Positions 49,607-60,935 of a stretch of 64,000 nucleotides of DNA are shown in pieces. The first letter of the stretch is position 1; each line of letters starts with the position of its first letter. Both the position numbers and the translations under genes were made by a program. This stretch comes from Erythrophleum ivorense (Eukaryota; Streptophyta; Magnoliopsida; Fabales; Fabaceae), in contig JAIUCV010000023.1 in the NCBI GenBank assembly GCA_026724425.1, forward strand, positions 3,224,001 through 3,288,000, read 5' to 3'. The notes under the pieces were generated by a model. That model was not told the DNA's origin and made no database searches. It saw only the letters and a program-made list of their open reading frames with translations.

Positions 49607-52167
49607 TGTGACAACCCTACCTTGTTATCACTGTAATTATAGTTAAATGTATGATTATTAATTAATGATCGAGGTTTGAGGTCGTTATATTTTCCCACAC
49701 TACGAAAATATGAGGAAATTTGAACTTTGATGTTAGGGTCATCACCATACCACTGCACAAATCAAAATTTGCATAAAAGAAATACTACTACCATAAAGGG
49801 TTTATGATACAACCATTCATCAGTTTCAATACTTAATAATCTCCCACAAGTGTTCCCATATCAGTTATCACAAGGGTTTATGATACAACTATTTATGAGA
49901 TTTCTCAAGCCGCGGCGCGCCTCACCACTGTCACTACCTGGGACAATTTATTTCCCTTGCGCCACGGCGGGATTTGTTGTGCCACAGCGCCTTTCGGCTC
50001 TGGCTCTCATTTGGCCGCGGCGAAGCCTTCTTAGCCGCGGCGGGACTCCCTCCTGTGACCACATTACCCAAATTTTGCCCCCTACACTCCAAATCTCATC
50101 TTAGGAACTCTTCTAGGTCCACCTTCCCTTGTTTTATGTGATCCTAATGGTGTTTATCTACCCTATTTACCCATCAATCCATTCATTACCATTGTAAAAC
50201 TTAAATGCTACTTCCTACTTGTCCAACTAGCTCATATCAGCAAATTCATGAATATATAACAGCAAGAACACATGCATTAACAGCAATTTACATTCCGTAC
50301 AATTTCCATAGTGATTTCCATTCTACAATAGCTTACCTCCAAGGCACCATATGACTACAATTTCCATATAGTAACCCATGTCACAATTTCAGCAAAACTA
50401 CACATATTTAATGCTATAAGTTCATACATTAATATTCACTATAATGAGACTTGAATCCTTAACGGTTACATTTCAATCAAACAAAATATGAACGCCTACA
50501 CTTGGCAATATGATTACATGATGATGCTATGTATACTAATAACAAAATTGCATCTACCCTATTCTACTCAGACCAAGTGTAACTCGCCACACCCGGCCTC
50601 AGCTCATGGATGTTCATCCACTTACTTACCCTTATCCTTACCCGAGGAACTTTCACCTGAAATATTAGTCCCATAAAACGGGGTGAGATATAAATCTCAG
50701 TAACCAAAGCAATTCCATCATATATCCAATTTAATTAGCATATAAGCATGAATCAGTATCAACATTAGAATTATATCCATCATAACAGCAAATGAAATAA
50801 TTAGGCTATCATGATTACTATCCCATACTAGCAATCATATTATCACATGTTAAAGGCCATTAACACCGGGAGAGGCCCATCCACGGCACCCACTCCCTAT
50901 TGAGCACAACCGGGGCTCAGTGCATCTAGGTTTGATCATAACCCGGTGCTCGATCGAAGCACATGTACGGGTGGCAGCCGCACCACAGCTCCACCATGGA
51001 CTCACAAGGTCCAATCACAATTCAACAGATAGCCAATCAATTCATTCAACATTTTCAATCAATCATATACAACAACATATGAAATTAAATCAAATATATA
51101 CATGGAATTGATATTAACCCGGTTACCTCACTTGTAGACACTTGCAATAGTCACCAATGGTACAGAAATCCTCCTATAACCATAGCATCATATAATTACT
51201 ACTCTAATTCATTATTAACAGTTACAATCAATACCTAAAGAATTGAAGATGCCAATGACTACCTAAGAATCACTTACCCAGCCACTATAAGTCCCAAATT
51301 CGGATTAAATTGTCTTCCACCAGAAAACTCAATGTTCCACCCAAAATCCTAAGTAAATTCATACATAATTAATACCCATTTTATAAATTAGCTATGGGGG
51401 TCTCAAATTAACAAATGAAGCATCAAAATGGATGGTTTAAACTCACCCAAGGTCAGCCCTAACCTCAACCTACGAATTTCACCAAGAAAACCCCCAAACA
51501 CCCACATTTCAGATTTTGGGTAAGATGAAAATGCTCCAAATGAAAAACTAATCAGACCAAATTAAAGAGAAAGATGAGGGGATTAAGTTGTATAACTATT
51601 ACCTTAGTTGAATCTTGCTCTAAATGTGAGAAAATGCAGAATTTGTGCCTCAAACCCTAGCCTCCTCTCCAAGCTCTGAATTTGCTTCATAAGTTTTATG
51701 TTTCAGCAAGTGGGGGGGGGGGGAGCTGATGCATTAGGGTTTTAGGTAGGTCAAAAATGGATCATGGGCTGCTCCAAGATCCATCTCCACTTGGGCTGCA
51801 GATTTTACTTGTTGGGCCAATTTTAGAGTCTTGGGCTGCAGAATTTTACTGGGCCAGTTTTATGCATTTGGGTTGCTGAAATTTAATTTGAGTTTGGGCC
51901 AAGTTTGAAGAGCTCAAGAATGTGGATCTGCACAAGGGTCATTAGGCCCACTTAGAAGAGTGTATACAAGGTGGATCTTGGGCCCCCATCACACTAAATT
52001 GGATTGGGTCTGCACCTAACCAATTGGGCCCCCATTAGCCTTTTCTCATGATCTATTAATTTAAGCCTAGATAGAATTTCTATCCCAATTAGATTTCAAA
52101 CCCATATTAATTACGCTTAATTAATCTAATCCATGATTAATACCTTAATTAATTATGGGGTGTTACA
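49607..52167 (-). mobile_element. Family B LTR, copy 3, minus strand, target duplication TTGTG
   Basis: This 2561 bp copy on the plus strand starts TGTGACAACCC and ends GGGGTGTTACA. Exact duplications TTGTG lie at 49602-49606 and 52168-52172. It is inserted in the Ogre-like 5' LTR, so it is one of the youngest events in the window. It is shorter than copies 1 and 2, mainly because much of the octamer array is missing. The conserved GC-richer block is at about 50860-51005. The splice-like site CTAAG|GTAATAG is on the minus strand at 51604/51603. No internal region or coding sequence was found. Confidence 0.94.
49909..50041 (-). repeat. Phased GCCGCGGC octamer array, family B copy 3 (shortened)
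   Basis: Octamers at 49909 (GCCGCGGC), 49961 (GCCACGGC), 49981 (GCCACAGC), 50014 (GCCGCGGC) and 50034 (GCCGCGGC). Spacings are 52, 20, 33 and 20 bp, the same values as in copy 2, although several hundred bases of array are missing. Confidence 0.85.
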
Positions 52168-52384
52168 TTGTGGGGTGCCTAACACCTTCCCCACTCATAA
52201 CCGACTCCCGAATCCATTTTCTGGTTCGCAGACCACTTTTTTTCAATATTCCAAATTAAAAAGTTTTTTTTCAAAATTTTACCTTTTCAAAAATAAAAAT
52301 TTGGTGGCAACTCTACTTTTATACAATTTATTTTAATTTTGATTTCGATTTGGCGCCCCGCGGTCGCATTTTTGGGTGTGACAG

Positions 52385-52404
52385 TATGGCGACTCCACTA
52401 GGGA
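52385..52404 (+). promoter_or_regulatory. Primer-binding site, complementary to tRNA-Arg 3' end
   Basis: TATGGCGACTCCACTAGGGA begins one base after the LTR end. Its complement matches the 3' end of a plant tRNA-Arg (acceptor sequence ...CCAGTGGAGTCG plus CCA) with one mismatch, A for G. A tRNA-Arg primer is known for Ogre/Tat-lineage elements. This fixes the LTR end and the element's orientation. Confidence 0.88.
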
Positions 52405-54082
52405 TTTTTGAGAGTCAAGCCCGGTTTAAGTTAGTTGTGCAATACACTATGGCCTCCCTTTTGTGTTGATTCTCCTTCTATTTATTGTTTACCTCACATG
52501 TTTAGGGTAGATGACTTTCCTTTTATATGTTTGCTTCATCTGTTCTATTTCATTGATTGTATATATCATGTGTTAGGATAAACAACATGTGGAATAAAAC
52601 CTTAGGATAGACAACCATATCTGTACATATTTTACTTATATTTGTATATGTGCTTCTCTATCTTTTATTCTGTCAATCTGCCTAGCAGATGAGGGTTGGG
52701 TAGTTTATAGGATGAAAGGTAAATGCTCTCCTCACACACCTTATCAAGACACAATCACTTCACACATTATGGGCCCTATACCTGGGTTTGAGCGCTCCCT
52801 AGGTTAGTAGAGGTTTATACTGATTTCTCTGTAAAGCTTTGTGCTTCCTGAGGCTATCATGAAGATCTCACCTAAATTGTACCTTATTATATGGGTTTGA
52901 CCCACGTAGGATCTCTTTCCTCTCATGGTCACACCTATATAGTGAGATCCTCACCTTACGGTGGGGGCAATTTAGGGACCTGCAATTTTATGAATCATAG
53001 ACCTACCCCAAAAATGCATTAGTAATCAAGCCTTAGATACCTCTCAGAGGGTTAGAGCCAGACTTTGACAAACTTGTGTTCCTAACCTAAGGCTTCCCCT
53101 TATTAGGACAAAAGAGGGCTTTTTTTTTTCCTTTTTTTTTAGCATTTTGTCACCAATTCCATGCATCTAATAAAAATCATAGAGAAGGTGACACAACTCA
53201 CTATTTACAAGAGTAGCTAATGGGACGTCACCACACAATTAGACATACCTTCACCATGATGAAGGTTGGAGTTAATTAAACCAACCGTTGCCTAGTGGGT
53301 TTCTAACCCCGAGTAGGTCACAACCATATTCATCATAATCCCTTAAAAGGAAAACCTCTAACACATGTCTATCACACACATAAAAGAGATAAAATAAAAT
53401 AAAAAGGCATGCACAATCCAATCATATATTAAAAACAAAATTATTATTAATTATTTTTTTAAACTTTTCATCCCTACAAAATAATAAATTTCTCATAGAA
53501 AAGGAGTGCTTTCAAAATTTTAGAGAAATTATAATATTCATAAGTTTTAAAACGTCAACAATTGAGTAGCATGTTGAGGGTTAAGATTGGAATCATTTTT
53601 TTAGGACACCAATTATGTAGAAAGACATATTTCTCTCAATTGGACTGCCAGCTACTTTTTCTTCAATGAAGCCATAAGTTTCTCAAGAAAAAGTATAAAA
53701 TTTTATCCTCTACTTATACCAAGACATTATTCTCAATGAGGCGTGCAATATTGAATCATCATATACTAGTGAATCATTAAATCGGTTTCTTTTTGTTCCG
53801 GTAGAGCCCAAATTTGAAACACCAATTGTGTAGAAACCGCCCATTCTCAAGTTGAGCGATATAAGCCACAACTTCCTATGGATCAATAAGCTCCTAGAAA
53901 GATGTGGGAGAATATCAACTAATGCTTCGCTGATTAATTAAAAAAAAAAGAGCTAATCTTAAGCGACCTGTACAAAGATAGCAAATTTCGACACAATACC
54001 ATATATTCCATTCCAAAATAAGTAAGGGCCAAGTCAGTTACAAGGCTCGAAATGGCTAAGAGTTCAATTTGATGCTGAACGA

Positions 54083-54865
54083 TATTGTTAACTTCATTCC
54101 TTATGGAAACACAATAAAATCATAAAGCAAGTTGGAAGATATGAAAATGACCCCCACAAGTTGTCAAAAGAAATCTAAATGGGCTAGGCTTTCCTATAGA
54201 CATCATCCCTGTGGAATTTAGCTTTTTTCCTTAGGATGATTCATCAGCTTCGTTTATCTCTGTGTGCAATAAGTATCTAAGGAAAATAAAAGTCAAATTG
54301 ACACCTGAGTAAGAGCCCAATTTGAATTGCTTGTCAAAGATTAAAATTCCTTGCAAATCAATTTTGTTAACTCTACCCTTCATGGTGAAACAATAAGGCC
54401 CTATAGGAAAGTAGAGGATCTAAAAATAACTCTACAAATGGTCGAAGAAAATCCAAATTGGTCGCACTTTTCATAGACATCATCGATGTAGAATTTAGTA
54501 TATTCTCTTAGGATGATTTGTCAACTTTATTTATCCATGTATGTAATAAAGCATCTGAGAAAAATAAAGGTCAAGTTAACACATGAGTTGAGCTAGTTAA
54601 GAGCTCGATTTGAATTGCTTGCCAAAAATTGAAATCCCTTACAAGTCAATGTTGTTAACTCTGCCCCTCATAGTGAAACAATAAAGTCCTAGAGGAAAGT
54701 GGAGGATTTGAAAACAACTCTACAAATTGTCAAAGGAGATTCAAATCGGCTAGGCTTTACCATAGACATCACCCATGTGAAATTTAGCTGGTTTCTTTAG
54801 GGTGATTCGTCAACTTTATTTATTCTGTGTGCAATAAGCATCTGAGAAAAATAAAGGTTCAATGA
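54083..54865 (+). repeat. About 285 bp tandem repeat, 2.8 copies
   Basis: Units start at about 54083, 54361 and 54649 with 'ttgttaactctgcccctcat'-like sequence. They share 'gaaacaataa', 'catagacatca', 'aggatgattcgtcaacttta' and 'catctgagaaaaataaa'. They are clearly diverged from each other. No coding frame is kept across units. Confidence 0.8.
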
Positions 54866-57800
54866 TAAAAATTGTTACCATAAATGTAAACGGAAAGGGT
54901 CTAGCCTTCCTTTTAAATCAATTGGTAGTCTTAATCTACCTTACGAGGGCAATAGGTTCCAAAAAAAAAAAAACTAGGACCCCTTGCCTTGAAGGACCTT
55001 TAGGCCAAAATCAAAGCACCCATTAGTTTTTTGGTCAAGCTACATAATAAAATCGCATCCATGCATTGTCGTGAGACATTCGATGTTAAAGATCCAAAAA
55101 TTTATACAATATAGGATTCTTGGCCATTTGTAATGTAAAGATTAGCTTCATCCAAAAGTTTAAGTAAAAGGCTACACTCACGAATGGCCAAGATAAAAAA
55201 ATTGGGGCACAAGTACAAAAGGTAAAGGTGTGTCACTTGATTAGGCAAAAGAAAAGTTGTCAAAGGTCTTGGTAAAGTTACTTATCACCTCCTAATCTTC
55301 CATACCACCACCATATCCTTCAGCTTATAGCTCTTGCCCATCACCATGGCCTCCACTCCAAAGATTTAAATCATCTATCTCCAAAACTCATCACCACCCA
55401 TCGAACTTAACCTTTTCAAGAATCATGAACCACTTCAAGTAAGACACTGGTCATTTGCCTCAATTATGATATTAGCCATCTGCCTAACTTTTGCATTAGC
55501 AGTTTTAACAAAAATATGATGCTTCCTTCACCAATCTCTAACCTTCACACCCAAAATAGCATTGCCCAAAAACTGTGAATTTAATCCTAAGGCAATGGGG
55601 TACTCTAAAAAAAAAGAGAAAGATAAGCTGCAACCTCTTCATGAGCGAGGTATAGAAGGACAGGGGAAATAAGATTTCATGAGAATTTATTAATGTTTGA
55701 GCTCTCAAAGAAATTTCTTGTCACATCACAATCAGTTGATGCTTGTTTAGTCAATATCCTTCTATCTAGCTAAAATTTAAACCAATAGAAGTTGATTCTT
55801 TCCATTGGACCTTATTTTATTTAACTTTGTCAATACCATGATCATATGTTTCTGTTTTTCCTTCTTTTTCCATCCTCCTATTTCATCAGCAATGGTGATA
55901 CAATTTCTTTCATCACATGCCGTTCCTAAATGACCAAAAGCCAAGAATATAATGTCCAGAACTCCTTATGATAAGATTTAATCGATGTGGATAAGGGTTA
56001 AATCTAATACCAATTATATGCCTCAAATTCAATTACAAAAAAAAGAAGGGTTGAATCAGAGATACCGATGCATGTCCTGCAAGCAAACTATGTCTAGGAT
56101 ACAAGGCATTCTTTGTCTTCCCAAATACAAAGGAGTAACCTCTAGTCACCTCCATTGAGCTAAGAGTGGTGTTTATTTCTTTCACCCTAATCATGAAAAT
56201 TTGTGGAAAGTCTTTAACAATTTTTTATGCTAATAATTCAAATATCAAGAGAGGGTCAAGTTCTTTCAGTTATCCAAACATTTCTTAATTGTTGCTAACC
56301 ACTTTGGGCCTTAAAAAAAATTGCTTCTACTACCGAACATGAATCTAATCTGGGAAGCAATGAGAACTTCACGTAAAGAGAAGCAATTTTGGCACCATAA
56401 TAGATCCCTTCAAAAAGAAAATTAAAAAAAAAAGGGAAACAAATTAGAGAAGGAAAAGAAAAAAATCATAGAGAAAAAATGCTCAAAGAGCAATCTCACT
56501 CAGAATAGAATTTGAAAAAAATAATAGCTTCCAAAAAAAAAAGAACTTCACCTTAACGTGCAATCCAGGAACAAAGTCCTCAACGGGACATTTTACATTG
56601 CACAAAAAGTCAAAAGAGGAAAATCCTTTAAAGGGAATTAGGCTGAAAGAGAATTGAAAAAAGGAATCCTTTAAAAGGAAAGCTCCAGCCTGATAGACAT
56701 TGCCAAGGTTGCCTAATCACCAAGGCAAGTTTCTCATTGCAAGTTCACCTGAATATTTGGGCCTTTTCGCCTTCTTTTCTTAAGCCATTTTCTTACACAT
56801 TAGACTTCATTATAGTCCTGAGACATCCTCTCTTGCTAAGTGAATTCTGAGTATAGAATTTTGTTAAAGCAAAAGGAGAAGGAGACTAATGGGAGACTTG
56901 ATGGGGGTATGGTAATTTTTGAGCCTGATATCTTTCATTTCATAAACCTATTCACCAAGGCCACACTACAAGCATCAAAAGTCCTTGTTGAGGTTTAGTT
57001 TGTTTGAAAAAATAATGGGGCAGGTTTTCTCAAAAAGAATGATTAAAAGGAAAACTTAGAATAATTGAAACTGGGGCAAAAAAAAATTGATTCAAAGCAA
57101 ATTCTTTTAACTACATCCATTGTTTCTTTCAAAAGGAGTTTAAATCTAGAAGTAAAGCTTCTCTCTATCCCATCATATCCATGTTCTCAACACTTCACCT
57201 CCCTGTTGTTCGAAGGAGAATACTTCAAGTGTAGAACTGGGGCATCTTCCCATTCTATTATGTCATATCAAACCATTGTCCATTCCATTTGTCCACTCCC
57301 AAAACATTTCACATGACTCCACTCCTCATTAGCCCTTCCATCCTTCTAATGTTAAGGGCTATTTTTCGTCTTAAACTCATATGTTTATATCTTTTAATGC
57401 ATGGCCGTGTTGACATTATTAAATAAGGCGAAGTGGATTTAACTTGTTGACCTTTCAAGCATTAATGATGAAGAATTGACGAGAGGAGATTGCCTTGTCA
57501 AGTTAATAAGGTTGATGGCAAACAAATCACTTGGAGAAAAATCATTAGAAATAAGTCCAAGCAAGAGTCTGGGTCTTCTTAGCTTAGGGTACTCCTTCAG
57601 AGGCATTTTTGGCTAGACAAAAGCCACTAATAAATTCCTAAATCCAAACAACAAAAGGCAAAGTTGGTAGGATGATCTAAGGTCCAATTCCTCTCACCAA
57701 GGCAAGCGAAGAGCTAGCATGAGACATTCCCTCAAATACAAATGGCTAAAAATCCTATATTTTGACAAATTTTAAGATTTTTCATGCACCACATGCTTGC

Positions 57801-58419
57801 ATTGAATTTGTATATAGACAAAACAAGAAAAACTAAACTAAAAAAAAGGGGTTCACATTTAGTCTCATCAATTCAAAAAAAAACTAAAAGAGGATCACAT
57901 TTTTCTCATTAATCCATTTTCCGAAAAAAGAGGGAGACCAAAATTCAAAATCAGTTTAAGGGCATTCAAAAATAATGCTCACTCTCTTCCTTTTTTTTGT
58001 TTAAGATGATTTTATTTACAAAAAAAAAGAAAAAAAACGTTCAAAATTCGAAATCAATCCAAAAGCACTTAGAAATAATGATCCATCTCCTCCTCTTTCT
58101 TTTTGGGGTGGTCTTGAAAAAGAAGAGTTCAAAACTCAAAATCAATTTAAGAATGTCTAAAGATAATGCTTTTATCTTTTTTTTCCTGTTAGGAGTTAAC
58201 TTGGCTCACATAAATCATGCATATCTTGGAAATAATCCTAAAAAAAATTCAAAAAAAAAATCATTGCATATCTTGGAAATAATCCAAAAAAAATTCAAAA
58301 CAAAAAAAAAGAAAAGAAGAGAGACTAAAAAAAAAACTTGCATTCCTTATGCGTATGGGGGGGGGGCAAGGAAAATATACATTTTGCAGTTCAAAAAAAA
58401 GAAAAAGAGAAAAGAACAA

Positions 58420-59060
58420 CTTACATCTCATAGGCATCATGCATCTCATATATGCATACATCACATAACCTCTAATTCATACTAGGGTAAGGAAAAGGAA
58501 AAATCAGCACTTCATGAAAGGAAGCCTCACCTACTTCATGCATTCTACATTTGCATATATTGCTAAAATCTTGCATTTTTTCATCTCACACATGCATACA
58601 TGGGAACCCTTGTTTACAGTGGGACAAACAAAAAAAGAGTCAAATTTGGCACTTCATCAAATAAAGCATCTTTCGTGCACATTGCTCCACGTTGGGGCAA
58701 GATAAAAGCAAACATTCACATTTTATAAAGCAAAGTATCACACTTGCTTTTTGCATTTCATACATGCATACATTTGAACCCTAACTCACATTAGGGCAAT
58801 CAAAATAAACATTTTGCATTTCATAAAACATCTCATGCACTTCGTATATTTTACATGTGCATTCATTATGTAGACCTCGATTCATACTGGGGCAAAAGAA
58901 AAACAAAAGAAAATTTGAACTGTAACATCTCACATGCTTCATGTTGCATGCTTCTTACAGTTGTATACATAAATCCTGATTTATATTAAGGCAAAAGTGT
59001 GTTATCAAACTCAAAGGTCAAGCATTCTGCATGCATCATACATTTCATATAGGTGCATTA
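58420..59060 (+). repeat. Degenerate 100-150 bp repeats with 'catgcatacat' and 'ggggcaa'
   Basis: Roughly five units each carry a 'catttgcat/catgcatacat' part, an 'aaccctaattcatac'-like part and a 'ggggcaa' part. They are too diverged for exact boundaries. They lead directly into the minisatellite at 59125. Confidence 0.55.
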
Positions 59061-59124
59061 TCTTGCATAAAACTTAGATAAACGAAGTAAAATCTTAAAA
59101 TTGAAGAAAAATTCACCAAAAAAA

Positions 59125-60480
59125 TGGCACTCCTTCAAAGCCCTGCAAGCCAAGCACTTTCAAAACCCTGCAAGCCAGGCATTTTTCAAGCCCTACATAT
59201 GCTAGGCAACCCTCAAAGCCCTGCAAGCCAGACACCCTCAAAGCCCTGCAAGCCAGGCACCTTTCAAACCCTACATATGCTAGGCACTTTTCAAAGCCCT
59301 GCAAGCCAGGCACCTTAAAGTCCTACATACGCTAGGCACCCCTCAAAGCCCTGCAAGCCAGGCACCCTTAAAGCCCTGCAAGCCAGGCACCCTTAAAGCC
59401 CTGCAAGCCAGGTACTTTCAAAGCCCTACAAGTCAGGCACCCTCAAGCCCTACATACACTAGGCACCTTTCAAGCCCTACATACACTAGGCACTTTTCAA
59501 ACCCTGCAAGCCAGGCACTTTATAAGCCCTGCAAGCCAGGCACTCCCAAAGCCTTACAAGCTAGGCACCCTTAAAGCCCTGCAAACCAAGCACTTTTCAA
59601 GCCCTGCAAGTCAGGCACCCTTAAAGCCCTGCAAGCCAGGCATCCTCGAAGCCCTGCAGGCCAGGCACCCTTCACAAAGCCCTGCAAGCTAGGCACTTTT
59701 ACAAAGCCCTGCAAGCCAGGCACCCCTCACAAAGCCCTGCATAGGCCAGACACCTTCAATCCCTACATATGCTAGGCACTTTTCAGGTCCTACATATGCT
59801 AGGCACTTTTCAAGCCCTGCATACGCCAGGCACTCTTTTCAAGCCCTACATACGCTAGGCACTCCTTTAAGCCCTGCAAGCCAGGCACCCCTCACAAAAC
59901 CCTGCATAGGCTAGGCACCCAAGCCCTGCACAGAACAGGCACACCTTTAAGCCCTGCACAAAACAGGCACCTAAAGTTCTGCACAGAACAAGCACCTTTA
60001 AGCCCTGTACAGAACAGGCACACCCAAGCTCTGCACAGAACAGGCACCTTTAAGCCTTGTACAAAACAGGCACCCAAGCCCTGCACAGAACAGGCACACC
60101 TTTAAGCCTTGCACAGAACAGGCACACCTTTAAGCCTTGCACAGAACAGGCACACCTTTAAGCCCTGCACAGAATATGCACCTTTAAGCCCTGCACAGAA
60201 TAGGCACACCCAAGCCCTGCACAGAACAGGCACCTTTAAGTCCTGCACAGAACAGGCACCTTTAAGCCCTGCACAGAATAAGCACGTTTAAGCCCTGCAC
60301 AGAACAGGCACCCCTTTAAGCCCTGCACAGAACAGGCACCTAAAGTCCTACACAGAACAGGCACTCAAGCCCTGCACAGAACAAGCATACCTTTTAAAGC
60401 CTTACACAGAATAGACACCTTTAAGCCCTGTACAAAACAGACACTCGGAGCCTTGCACCAAGATAGGCACCAATAAAAGT
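59125..60480 (+). repeat. Minisatellite of 19-28 bp units before the polypurine tract
   Basis: An array of roughly fifty units follows the pattern CCCTRCA-(4-7 bp)-YAGGCAC plus a short variable tail such as 'ctttaaag'. There are three unit types: CCCTGCAAGCCAGGCAC and CCCTACATAYGCTAGGCAC intermixed up to about 59900, then CCCTGCACAGAACAGGCAC to 60480. The abrupt switch suggests separate amplifications. Tandem repeats in the 3' untranslated part of Ogre/Tat elements are a known feature and a known source of satellite DNA. Open frames on both strands within it are a by-product of the repeat. Confidence 0.93.
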
Positions 60481-60670
60481 TCTATATTAGAACAAACATC
60501 CTTTTCAGAATTACATTACTTCCTTTCTCTTTAATCAGTTTAAGTACCTTTAGGTAAGTTAATTCTCCTTGATTTACTAGCTCCCCAAACAAAATACATG
60601 TTTCCATCTTTACTTATTTTTAAGCTAAGGAAATCAAAAATTACATTTTCGCTCTCCTTGCTTAGAGAAT

Positions 60671-60687
60671 AAGTAAAGAGGGGCAAC
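60671..60687 (+). repeat. Duplicated polypurine tract with LTR-start-like sequence
   Basis: AAGTAAAGAGGGGCAAC is identical to the true tract at 60842-60858. It is followed at 60689 by TGCAAACACCATATTTTGT, which resembles the LTR start. Upstream sequence ('atctttactt', 'aaaaattacatttt') is also repeated, giving a roughly 171 bp duplication. Confidence 0.85.
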
Positions 60688-60841
60688 CTGCAAACACCAT
60701 ATTTTGTTTGAGTCGCTTTTCTCTTATTCTATTGTCAAAAGGTAATTAAATCATCATAGACAAAATGCGTGTTCTTATCTTTACTTGTTACTTATGCAAG
60801 AATATTAAAAATTACATTTTCAATCTCATTACCTAAGAAAC

Positions 60842-60858
60842 AAGTAAAGAGGGGCAAC
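60842..60858 (+). promoter_or_regulatory. Polypurine tract of the Ogre-like element
   Basis: AAGTAAAGAGGGGCAAC lies directly before the 3' LTR start TGTAAACACC at 60859. It primes plus-strand synthesis in LTR elements. Position and composition are as expected. Confidence 0.85.
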
Positions 60859-60904
60859 TGTAAACACCGCATTTTGTCAGGACATGCCAAAAATAATAAT
60901 AATA

Positions 60905-60935
<31 letters not shown>

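Larger units (their letters stand above)
44942..52383 (+). mobile_element. 5' LTR of Ogre/Tat-like retrotransposon, split by family B copy 3
   Basis: The LTR starts TGTGAACACCGCATTTTGTC and ends GGGTGTGACA, directly before the tRNA-Arg primer-binding site. The same start (TGTAAACACCGCATTTTGTC) recurs at 60859 after a polypurine tract. Excluding the family B insertion and its duplicated TTGTG it is about 4.88 kb. It holds (AAT)n near 44974-45015, long A-rich tracts (45016-45480, 48190-49290), four copies of a roughly 70 bp repeat (45500-45780), and a purine-biased block (46000-46760). It was inserted into the family A host LTR after GTGAG (44937-44941). The 930 bp at about 46565-47490 are missing from the 3' LTR. 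Open frames here are low-complexity artefacts. Confidence 0.9.
52405..60841 (+). mobile_element. Internal region of Ogre/Tat-like element, no recognisable gag-pol
   Basis: About 8.4 kb lies between the primer-binding site and the polypurine tract. I found no open frame longer than about 160 codons and no protease, reverse transcriptase, RNase H or integrase motif on either strand. It is therefore a non-autonomous derivative that would need proteins from a related element. It is partly built of repeats: a roughly 285 bp tandem repeat (54083-54865), degenerate 'catgcatacat...ggggcaa' units (58420-59060) and a minisatellite (59125-60480). The Lys-rich frame at 57997-58485 is low-complexity and not supported. 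Confidence 0.82.

Noticed and set aside
52385..52404. tRNA-Arg gene
   Set aside because: Only about 20 bases complementary to a tRNA 3' end are present, in the position of a primer-binding site; there is no tRNA body.
57997..58485. 162-codon Lys-rich gene
   Set aside because: The sequence is dominated by poly(A) runs; no domain or upstream signal supports it.
59113..60291. Cys/Ala-rich proteins encoded on both strands of the minisatellite
   Set aside because: Open frames arise because unit length is often near a multiple of three and stops are rare in the unit. Frames do not persist across the array.
59125..60480. CRISPR-like repeat array
   Set aside because: The units are directly tandem with only a few variable bases between them, no unique spacers of constant length and no cas genes. 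The DNA is plant nuclear; it is a minisatellite.
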